Source of the DNA: Gautieria morchelliformis
Lineage: Eukaryota > Basidiomycota > Agaricomycetes > Gomphales > Gomphaceae
Assembly: GCA_015179125.1 (NCBI GenBank)
Contig: WHVA01000448.1
Span: forward strand, 1-64,000
Reading direction: 5' to 3'
Length of the DNA stretch: 64,000 bases
Shown: positions 56,155-64,000 of the stretch, one piece after another
Position numbering within the stretch: position 1 is the first letter of the stretch
Layout of the letters: every line of letters starts with the position of its first letter
Program-made: the position numbers and the translations under genes
Notes under the pieces: generated by a model
The model's input: only the letters and a program-made list of their open reading frames with translations
Databases searched by the model: none
Told to the model about the DNA's origin: nothing

Positions 56155-56500
56155 GTGTATTCTCAGAGCTGCTAGACCTGATCCCAGAACCGAATCATCT
56201 TGTCGTACAAACCGCTGATAAGCCGCTTGCCTACATCGTGGCCCACTATCAGCAACGCAGCACATCTAGTCGATCCCAACGCACCTTTGAGCAGCAGCAT
56301 CATGCAGAAATTTGTGTGCCTGTTCAGGAAGCGGACGCTCTGCGGCAGCGCATCGCTGGAGTTCCGCTCGCAGTGGAACAGGCTTTTGTAGAGCATCTTC
56401 CATTCATTGGGCTGGCTGGGCGAGCGAGCGCGAGGCAGTGTGCGCGCCAGAACGCGGGGGCGTGCACCAGCTTCTGCCACTTGTGTGAGACGATCTCGGC
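56155..56500 (-). pseudogene. F-box/WD40 protein fragment
   Basis: On the minus strand [24 protein letters not shown] (post-F-box linker) is followed in another frame by [34 protein letters not shown], a ~58-nt GT..AG intron (about 56222-56279) that splices G-GC in frame, and [16 protein letters not shown], the start of the first WD40 blade. This order resembles Met30/Pop1-like ubiquitin-ligase adaptors. One frameshift lies between the two parts, and the rest of the propeller is absent because transposons occupy the downstream side. It is a non-functional remnant. Confidence 0.75.
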
Positions 56501-56923
56501 AGGAGCAGGTTGTGCACGGGCAGGTGCTGGAGACAGCGGAAGCTCACCTCTGGTGGGACCGTGCCAACACACTCTTTGCGTATCTTTCGAGCTGAAGGAT
56601 CCGCCCGGATATGTAGCCAGGAAGACGCTCGGAGTGTAATTAAGAAGTATAATTAAGTTTTGACTATTCCCTCACTACGGGGGAGAAGAAATGCCTCCAG
56701 GTCAAGAAACCCATCAGCTGTGTCGACTTTTTGAGTGAGGAAGGTGGGTGCCTTCCTTCTCAGTCGTAGTCCTGTACTTCTCTTATGTTGCAGAGGTATT
56801 CGTCATCGGTTTTCACGACGTTGGGTACGCACACTCAGCTTACACGCAATCATTGATTCACACGCTTGCTCTCCTCCGTCACATTCAATCCACTGCAAGT
56901 TCCTCTGAACCTACGTACAGAAG
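56501..56923. other. No recognisable gene
   Basis: Remainder of the F-box/WD40 region and unannotated flank. GC-rich short frames only; nothing supportable. Confidence 0.5.
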
Positions 56924-57146
56924 GCGTACAGTTCCTGTGCCCCGTACGGCGCATGCGGCGGATGGTGCTCGTGAACCATATGTGGCTGAGGGCGTACGGT
57001 TCCTGTGCACCATACGGCACATACCACGGACAGTGCTTGTGAACCGGACGTGGACCCGGCATACAGTTCCTCTGCACCGTACGTCCATACGGCGGACGGT
57101 GCGCGTGAACCGTACGTGGAGCCGGCGTACGGTTCCTCTGCACCGT
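56924..57146 (+). repeat. ~67-bp tandem repeat, 3.3 copies
   Basis: Units begin GCGTACGGTTCCT(G/C)TGCACC at 56924, 56992, 57059 and 57125, with internal CGTGAACCGTACGTGGA. Complementary strings GTACGGTTC and GAACCGTAC make each unit partly palindromic. The array ends exactly where LTR-A sequence starts. Confidence 0.85.
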
Positions 57147-57326
57147 TATTACATAATCCCAGTGGGCCCCTTAGGGACCCACTGTATAGTTTATGCGTGG
57201 GAACCGGCCAGCGGTTCCCATTGCATCTTACTCTTACCTGTCACTACGTAGCATTCAGAATACCACACACTGGTTAAGTTCTGTAGTGCCCTTGTGATAC
57301 AAGGTCTTAAGATCGACACATTTACA
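57147..57326 (+). repeat. LTR-A (5' LTR, first ~33 bp missing)
   Basis: TTATTACATAATCCC ... GACACATTTACA. It contains two adjacent hairpins, CAGTGGGCCCC/GGGACCCACTG (about 57159-57183) and GGGAACCG/CGGTTCCC (57199-57219). The ATGCG site where the Helitron entered the other copy is intact here (about 57193). Confidence 0.88.
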
Positions 57327-57464
57327 CCTTTTTGAACTATCCTGTGGTTGATCGCCATGCGGCCAACCAATTGTGGATTCGAAGCGATCTTGAAAAAGAT
57401 TACTACGTCGATGACTAAGCATCATTGAGACCCTCCAGTAGACCTTCTACTGTCGGCTGCAAGC

Positions 57465-60400
57465 GTGATGATTCCACGCAGTCGAAGACGGACACGAGCG
57501 ACAAGCTCGTGGTCCATGCCACAGGCACAGCCCAGCGACACGACGGCTGATGCTACCCTGGACCAAGAATCCAGGATGCTGGAAGACGGAGAGATCGTAG
57601 ATCTCACCGCCATTGTCCCCCCAGTGGAGGACGAGGAAAATCCTGACCATGTCTCGTCGAGCGTGGTCGAGGAAGAGACGACGCCGGGCAACAAGCCGGC
57701 GCCGTCCCCCCAATCCCCTCTGCCCAGAGACAAAGGAAAGGGCAGAGAAATCTCACCGTTGTCAGACGGCAGAGCATCAACGTCGAGGCAGGCACAAAAC
57801 CACAACTCGAACTGCCACTCATGAAGTAGAGCGACGATGATCGTCCCCGAAGGGGGACGACGACAAAAAAGGCAAGCCCCAGACGATGCTCAGGGCTCGT
57901 AATACTCGAGCTCCAGTCGCAAGAGCTCGAGAGCTCACGCCATCGACCACGAGATGGCAGAGGCACTGAACAAGCATGTGCAGGCTGCGCTGCACCGGAG
58001 CGCGCTCACGCGCCACAAGCATGATCAGCTAGCATCGCAGCTTGACAACGCAGCCTCTGCCTTAATGGCAATAGGCAAGGAACTCCACCAGGCAGAGGAG
58101 ATCAGGCTGCAGGATGCAGCCACGCTGGAGGACGTCCAGAAGGCCCTCTGCCCACGTGGGGAACACGACACAACACGTCCGAGCTCGCGACAGTCCACAG
58201 CTAAGGAACGCGGTCACGACGCGGAAGACCCATGGCAAAAGGAGCGGGACAAGCAGCAAATGCCGCCGCCAGCCATCCCGGTCGAACAGGACATGAGGTT
58301 CGGGAATGAACGTCAGGAGCAGCCAGCTGCCCCAACGGACAGCCCCAAGACGATCCAACAGATCGTCAGGGAACAGGTCGCATCAGAGCCTGACTCTGAA
58401 ACGATGACCGAGAGCTTAGAGCTTGAAGTTGCGCACTGGCAGGGTACGGAGGCCGCAGCCACATGCCGCCATACGCGGGCCCTGGAGCTACTAGCGAAGA
58501 ATGCTGAGGAAGTGGTGGCCCAGAGCCACACCGCTCAGCTGCCCGATGAGCAGCTCACGCGAGCCGTGCAGGACGCATGGCAGGCGCCCGCAGCCTACAA
58601 CAGCAGGCTGCGGATCCGCAATGCAGGACTGACCGGGGACATCAGGCACAGAATGCCCCCGGACTTGAGAGCACAAAATGCTCCCGATCCTGAGCCCAAT
58701 CTGGGCCCGGGGCCTGTCAGGGCATACAACAGCCTGCCCTGCGTGGCGTCACAGCCGCGTGAACGATCCATGGCCCCAACGGAAGGCCAGGGAATCCTGG
58801 ATCAGGCTGATGTTGTACCGCTGGAGCCATACGATGGGATCACTAGGATGATCCACGTGGCGTTAGCAGACGCCGCGGACACAGACCCAGAGAAGTCTGT
58901 GCTAGCAAAAGCCGGTGTGAAGCTGGCTCACCCCGAGCCATACGCCGGGGGATCTGACCTCGAAGAGTTTGAGATCTTTGTAGCAGCCATCTTACGATGG
59001 CTGAAAATGAACTGCCTCCTAGGGCCAACCAGCATAGACATGCAGGTGGGCTATGTGGGCACTCACCTCACCGGTGAAGCCAAGGAATGGTTCCTTTGAA
59101 ATGTAGAACACTTCGATCGCCAGGTCCGCAGCTGGACGCTGGAAACTGTGATGCAAGGCCTTCAAAAAAGGTTCCTGCACACACTGACGTACCATCACGC
59201 ATCGAATAAATTCGACGCAGTCATGCAGGGCATGAAAACCGTTCAGGAGATGGTGAACGAGCTCACGAAATACGCGGCACGTATGATACAGCCGCCAGAC
59301 GATTACATGTTCTGGAGATGGTTCGTGTTGGCGCTGCGCGAAACGCTGCACAATGAGGTCCTCAAAAAGGGCTACAACGCCGAGAGCAGCTCTTCGAGAT
59401 GGCCCAAATGATCGAGGAGGCATCCCGATACAATATGGGGATGCGCCGTGCAGAGAGTGCAGTGGCAATGGCAAGCGCTGCCCGGCTCACAGGGAGCAAG
59501 CCGTTGACACAAATGGGCCTGACCAGGCCCAACCTGTTCTCGAGAAGTGGAGCAGCACAGCGGCCGCCGCCCCCATGCCCAGCACAAGCTGGACGCCCGC
59601 CTGAGACTAAACAGCCTCAAGCGTCTTGGATCGTCCCAGCGACCTGCCCCACCCACGAAAGCGTTGGGCCGACCTAATGATCGGCCCAGCGGCAACCAAA
59701 GCAGTGTAAGGGCAACCCTGGCTGGTTGTGGAGATCACACTACCACACAACTGACAAGGGGAAATCCAAAGAGAAAAGTCTAAGGACCCCCAATGTCAGC
59801 GAGCCCGTATTATACTACGCTGCACAGCAAGGGACAACACTTGGCACCTGCCATCAACCCTGCATCCCCCTGACCTCCCTGACCCTTGATCGACCCTTGA
59901 GGTCACATACTACATGAGTTGCTTGACTTCTGACACTGCTCCGAGAGTGGAAGTTGGGAAGTGGAGTGGAACTGGCAAAGTGAACAGAACTGGTGGAAGT
60001 TCTCCCAGAAGCGGAATCATTTCCGGAAGCGGAGGCGGAGATGGAATCGGAACTGGAAGCGGAGTCGGAAATGGAGTCGGAACTGGGTGTGGTGTCGGAA
60101 CTGGAAATGGAAAACAGGGTGTCCCCTGACAAGCAGCACCACGTGCTTCGAATGCGGCCAACCTGGCCACAAGAGAGCAGAATGCCCCCAGCTTAAGTCC
60201 GGTATCAGGACAGTGGCCGCGAGGCACGAAGAAGAGACCGAGGACCCGGACATGGATCTCGGTCAAGATTCTCTCCATCAAATTGATGAAGAGGGGGAGG
60301 GTGATCCCCAACCCAATGAATCTCCGGATAACGGAGACATACCCGCTGAAGAGTGGGATCCCGAGCCGTCCCAATATTACGAATGGGACGAAGAGGCGGA

Positions 60401-60543
60401 AGACACCACCTACAGGTCCAGCGCAATCATATTCATGCTGGAAGATGACACCGCCACGAAAGTCATGGCGGCACACACGTCGGTCACGACAGACAAGGCG
60501 GCCGAGCCGGTGTATCACCACCGAAGCAAGCATAGGACGCGGC
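57465..60543 (+). pseudogene. Gypsy-A gag with zinc knuckle
   Basis: Starts MMIPRSRRRTRATSS at 57465. The same frame continues through TGA at 57822 and a TAA near 57900 into a long coiled, Gln/Ala-rich part and a capsid core (SDLEEFEIFVAAILRWLKMN, GEAKEWFL). TGA at 59097 interrupts WFL-NVEHFDRQV. More capsid (YAARMIQPPDDYMFWRWF) follows, then a frameshift near 59400. The solo LTR at 59705-60131 separates this from the zinc knuckle CFECGQPGHKRAEC and an acidic tail (EEWDPEPSQYYEWDEEAED), which ends at the next insertion. Confidence 0.88.
59705..60131 (-). repeat. Solo Gypsy-B LTR (427 bp)
   Basis: Same ends as the other Gypsy-B LTRs (TGTAAGGG ... CCCCTGACA on the plus strand), with 5-bp target duplication AGCAG (59700-59704, 60132-60136). 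It has lost the segment with the second TTTGGATTTCCCC repeat, so it is shorter than its relatives. Confidence 0.94.
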
Positions 60544-61033
60544 TGTCAGGGGACACCCTGTTTTCCATTTCCAGTTCCGACACCACACCCAGTTCCGACT
60601 CCATTTCCGACTCCGCTGCCAGTTCCGATTCCATCTCCGCCTCCGCTTCCGGAAATGATTCCGCTTCTGGGAGAACTTCCACCAGTTCTGTTCGCTTTGC
60701 CAGTTCCACTCCACTTCCCAACTTCCACTCTCGGAGCAGTGTCAGAAGTCAAGCAACTCATGTAGTATGTGACCTCAAGGGTAGATCAAGGGGCAGGGAG
60801 GTCAGGGGGATGCAAGGTTGATGGCAGGTGCCAAGTGTTGTCCCTTGCTGCGCAGCGTAGTATAATACGGGCTCGCTGACATTGGGGGTCCTTAGACTTT
60901 TCTCTTTGGATTTCCCCTTGTCAGGTGAGAATCCCCTCTCTTGTATACTCTGTTCATTTATACATACTTTGGATTTCCCCTTGTCAGTTGTGTGGTAGTG
61001 TGATCTCCACAACCAGCCAGGGTTGCCCTTACA
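60544..61033 (+). repeat. Gypsy-B copy 2, 5' LTR (490 bp)
   Basis: TGTCAGGGGACACC ... GGTTGCCCTTACA. It is longer than the copy 1 LTRs because of extra TTCCGA-type hexamers in U3. Confidence 0.95.
60861..60903 (+). promoter_or_regulatory. Gypsy-B LTR promoter: TATA box and start site
   Basis: TATAATAC at 60861 and CTTAGACTTTTCT about 31-33 nt downstream, a normal fungal TATA-to-start distance. AGACTTTTCT (60894-60903) is exactly complementary to the sequence just past the LTR. Confidence 0.55.
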
Positions 61034-61035
61034 GC

Positions 61036-61045
61036 AGAAAAGTCT
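61036..61045 (+). other. Gypsy-B self-priming site (candidate PBS)
   Basis: AGAAAAGTCT begins 3 nt after the LTR end and is the perfect reverse complement of 60894-60903, near the predicted RNA 5' end. The arrangement parallels Tf1 of fission yeast, where the transcript's own 5' end primes reverse transcription. No tRNA-like primer site was recognised. The same pair is present in copy 1. Confidence 0.6.
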
Positions 61046-61221
61046 CTCCCCTAGAGGACCGGCGGTCGTACTGCGCGTTGCATTCGCCATAGGTGCGTTC
61101 GGAATCGGAGATAGCGACTCGGAGATCGCAACCTCTTCCACGCACACGGTATATGACATCCCCTCTTCTTACGTCAAGCTCCCAACCCCAGAAATCCCGT
61201 CCCATATTTCCCCTTCTGACA

Positions 61222-62242
61222 TGGATCCGGATGATCGTCTTTGGAATATGGAGGAGGAATTGATGCGGAACCGGATGAAGACCGACGCGATTGAAACAGC
61301 CTTACAAACGATTTTGGCTAAGTTAGATATTCCACAAGGTGGTGGAAATGCAATGCTGGATGAGCCGGATTTCGGAAAAGCAGAACTGGCGGAAGAGGGG
61401 ATGTCCGCAAAGTTGGCAAAGGTCAAACCCGCAACTCCAGCGTACTTTGACGGAGATCGGGAGAAGAGACGCGCATTCTTCAACACATGCAGCATCTACT
61501 TCACAATTGTTGGAGACCTCTTTCCGAATGACCAGGCTCGGATTCACTGGGCATTGTCCTTTTTCAAGTCGGATCGCGCAGCCCGTTTTGCAAACAAGGT
61601 GATCCGACATGAAGCAAAGGGCAAGGGGAACTACTTCCGGGACTGGGACACCTTCGAGAAAACATTTTCCGACCAGTTCTGCCCGAAAAATGAGCAGCTC
61701 AGAGCCCTTACGAAGCTCGAGGGGACCACGGAGTATGACGACGACAAGACAATTGTCATCAAATTCCGACGAGGGCTTGATCCAACACTCCAGAACCAAG
61801 TTGCGCTGCTTGGGGATGGAGCTCCGGATTTCAATGAGCCAGAAGGGTGGTACCAAGCTGCGTGGAGGGTGTCCCGAAACAGGGAAGCAAACGAGGCCTT
61901 TGTGGAGACAAACCGGAACATGACATGCAGTTCCGCTCGTCCTACTCCACCCGTGCCAAACCCGGAAGTGCATTCATTCCCACACGGAAAGTATTTCCGA
62001 TGGTTGTTCCGCCTGCTCCTACTAGGAACCCTAGCCCCCCTCCCTTGAAGAGTGGCCCTGCCCCGATGGATGTTGACCGCATGCGTGGAAAAGGCCACGG
62101 AACCATCACCTGCTTCCGATGCCGACAACCAGGCCACTATGCCCGCGAGTGCCCCCAAGCCTTTGACATCCGGCTTATGACCACAGAGGAGAAACTTGAG
62201 CTCCGGGTGCATCGGAAGTGGAAGATGCGTCGGATTTTGTGA
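61222..62242 (+). pseudogene. Gypsy-B copy 2 gag
   Basis: Starts MDPDDRLWNMEEELMR. Compared with copy 1 it lacks about 23 residues (YIDRFQELIDLA region, near 61725) without frame change, and has a short insertion PNPE. The first frame ends at 62048; the proline-rich part and zinc knuckle CFRCRQPGHYAREC are in the -1 frame, as in copy 1. A further deletion (near 62200) removes the residues between KLEL and VEDVSDF. Confidence 0.88.
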
Positions 62243-63481
62243 CGCGCAGTGGGTGAGACGTGTGCCCCTGCTGCCTGTACATAACCGGTTTGCCTATCTT
62301 GAAGTAGAGAATGAAAAGCCCCCACTCCCCTCACTTCGTACAGACCCACCGGATAAAGTCACACAAAAACCAAATCCAACACCCCATCCATCCCGCATCC
62401 GCCCTTGGGAGAGACGCCTCCCGAAGCACTATGTTGTTGCTGCCACCCCTGGCCCCAAGTCACTAGTCATTAAGGTGGAGATCCAGACGACAGATATGGC
62501 GGAAGTCAAATCCGGACCCACCCTTGTCGATTGCGGGGCCACTGGTCAGTTTATAGACCGGGACTATGTGGAACGGAACCGACTGACCACGCGGAAGTTG
62601 CAACGTGCAATCCCGGTGTTCGATGTGGATGGAAGCCCCAATGAGGCAGGGTCCATCATGGAGATAGTAGACACGATTCTCCGCTACGATGGACACTCAG
62701 AACGCACTTCCTTTGCAGTCACCAGCCTGGGGAAGCAAGACGTCATCCTCGGATTTACCTGGCTTCAGGAGCACAACCCGGAGATCAATTGGCAGACTCG
62801 GAAGGTATTGATGAGTCGATGCCCAGCCAAGTGTCACATGTGCCGGTCGGAAGTGCGGAAGGAGCACCAGGAGCAGCAGAAGACCGAACAGCTCATAGAG
62901 ACATGTCGTTCTGGCCCCCATCCACTGCTTGCAGAAGAAGACTCGGAAGCGGAATTTGAACCGGGTCCCACACCCGATTCCGATTCCGATTCCGACTCCG
63001 ACGTCATCCAACTCGGCCCGGAAGACACTCTGGCGGAAGGGGAGCGCTTGCTGTACGTAAACCTTCCACCGGAAGCGGAACACATCCGCGCCACCGGAAA
63101 TATTTTGCAACGCCTTGCTGAAGCCTCCAAGAAGCATGATAGAGTGGAGGCAGAAATTCTGGAGTACCTGCGGGAGTTCGAGGACGTCTTTTCCAAGGAG
63201 TCATTTGATGCCCTGCCTCCACGGAAGCTGTGGGACCATGCCATCGAGTTGGAGCCTGGGTCAAAGCCCACCAACTGCAAAGTCTACCTGCTGTCACCCA
63301 AGGAGCAGGTAGAGCTCGATGCATTCCTTGCGGAAAACCTCCTTACAGGGAGGATCTGCCCCTCCAAGTCACCCATGGCATCTCCAGTGTTCTTCATCAA
63401 GAAGAAGGACGGCTCGCTCAGACTTGTGCAGGATTACCAGGCCTTGAATGCAATCACAATCAAGAACCGGTACCTCCTTCC
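62196..63481 (+). pseudogene. Gypsy-B copy 2 protease and partial RT
   Basis: A continuous frame runs from [18 protein letters not shown] through protease ([39 protein letters not shown]), an acidic linker with (DS)n, and RT entry ([33 protein letters not shown]). It ends at the inversion junction after ITIKNRY. It shows the undamaged frame across the site where copy 1 lost a G ([15 protein letters not shown]). Confidence 0.92.
62232..62238 (+). promoter_or_regulatory. Candidate frameshift heptamer GGATTTT (copy 2)
   Basis: Same heptamer as at 43988-43994. Here the upstream deletion has changed the incoming gag frame, so it would not work as a site in this copy. Confidence 0.3.
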
Positions 63482-64000
63482 ATGATCCGCACGGCGGGAT
63501 AGGGCATCGGGTTTGCCCATGGTGCGGCCGGGGCGGTGGTGGAGCATGAAGTCGAACCGAGACAGGTGTAGGGACCACTGTGCTTGTCGTCGGTTCAACT
63601 TCTGAGATGTGCGGAAATACTCGAGGTTCTTGTGGTCTGTCCAGATCTCAAACGGGCATAGAGCACCCTCGAGCAAGTGTCGCCACTCCTCCAGCGCTCA
63701 GATGATTGCCAGCATCTCCTTGTCATGGATCTCATAGTTCCGCTCGACCGGACTAAGGCTTTTAGATAAGAAGGCAATCGGATGCCACCCCCCACCATCT
63801 ACTGTTGTGACAAGACCGCTCCGGTAGCTGTGTCAGAAGAATCCGCCTCGACTCGATAAGGGCGAGAGTCATAGGGAAAGATCAGGACCGGGGCAGAAGT
63901 GATCAGCTCCTTGAGTTTGTCAAAGGAGGCCTGTTCCGGCTCTCCCCACTGCCATCCAACCTCCTTCTTGGTGAGGTCGAAGAGGGCACGAGCGTGGCGG
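63477..64000 (-). mobile_element. Inverted Gypsy-B RNase H/RT fragment
   Basis: Matches copy 1 plus-strand sequence from about 41691 to about 42230, so it encodes RNase H on the minus strand ([33 protein letters not shown]). An in-frame stop occurs near 63700. It continues past the window end. Confidence 0.9.

Larger units (their letters stand above)
57147..60543 (+). mobile_element. Gypsy-A 5' half (LTR and gag), broken
   Basis: A 5'-truncated LTR-A (57147-57326) followed by gag up to 60543, where Gypsy-B copy 2 starts. A solo Gypsy-B LTR lies within it. No protease or pol follows in the window. It is the same LTR family as the minus-strand pol half at 3374-6017, so the two ends of the window hold complementary halves of one family. 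Confidence 0.85.
60544..63476 (+). mobile_element. Gypsy-B copy 2, truncated in RT
   Basis: 5' LTR, gag, protease and the first part of RT in the plus orientation. At 63476/63477 the sequence switches to the opposite strand of the RNase H region of the same family. The 3' half and 3' LTR are not in the window. Confidence 0.93.

Overview
The window reads as filamentous fungal nuclear DNA, most likely from a mushroom-forming basidiomycete (Agaricomycetes). The evidence is short introns of about 47-100 nt with GT..AG borders, chromodomain Ty3/Gypsy elements, Ty1/Copia elements, a Helitron, a Harbinger-type transposase, an intron-containing PIF1 helicase gene and a divergent kinase-like gene. No bacterial operons, CRISPR arrays, rRNA or convincing tRNA genes were seen.

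Left arm (1-13.7 kb) is transposon debris. The 3' part of a Helitron (1-3373) sits inside the LTR of a minus-strand Gypsy element (Gypsy-A, 3374-6017). This abuts a plus-strand, 5'-truncated Gypsy (Gypsy-C, 6018-11905) with gag, protease, pol, chromodomain, an extra 3' ORF and an LTR. A broken Harbinger transposase follows (12718-13728).

The middle (13.7-35 kb) is the most host-like part. A ~2 kb segment of an unrecognised secreted-type gene is present twice (13739-15755 and 20035-22058). Next come an apparently intact four-exon gene of unknown function (22330-23955), an intact seven-exon PIF1 helicase on the minus strand (24343-26448) and a leucine-rich-repeat-like gene (28133-29818). The rest is repeat-rich DNA without clear genes, apart from a possible glycosyltransferase fragment near 31.5 kb.

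The right arm (35-64 kb) is a nested transposon stack whose insertion order can be read from target-site duplications. A fold-back element (35183-47004) holds Copia-1 (TSD CCTGG), which holds a full-length Gypsy-B (TSD CAAAG). A kinase-like gene (47340-48449, minus) separates this from Copia-2 (TSD GTGTC), which carries a 1.24 kb LTR-like insertion in its 5' LTR (TSD AGTAT) and a 201 bp solo LTR in its reverse transcriptase/RNase H region (TSD GTCAA). A small TRIM-like element abuts Copia-2. Beyond it are an F-box/WD40 pseudogene fragment, a ~67 bp tandem repeat, a Gypsy-A 5' half interrupted by a solo Gypsy-B LTR (TSD AGCAG), and a second Gypsy-B that breaks off and turns around at 63476.

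No cooperating gene system was found. The most interesting signals concern retroelement biology: a Tf1-like self-priming signature and a possible -1 frameshift site in Gypsy-B, primer sites in both Copia elements that match the anticodon arm of initiator tRNA, a Helitron insertion whose empty site survives elsewhere in the window, and a bias toward TGA stop codons and transitions that suggests cytosine deamination.
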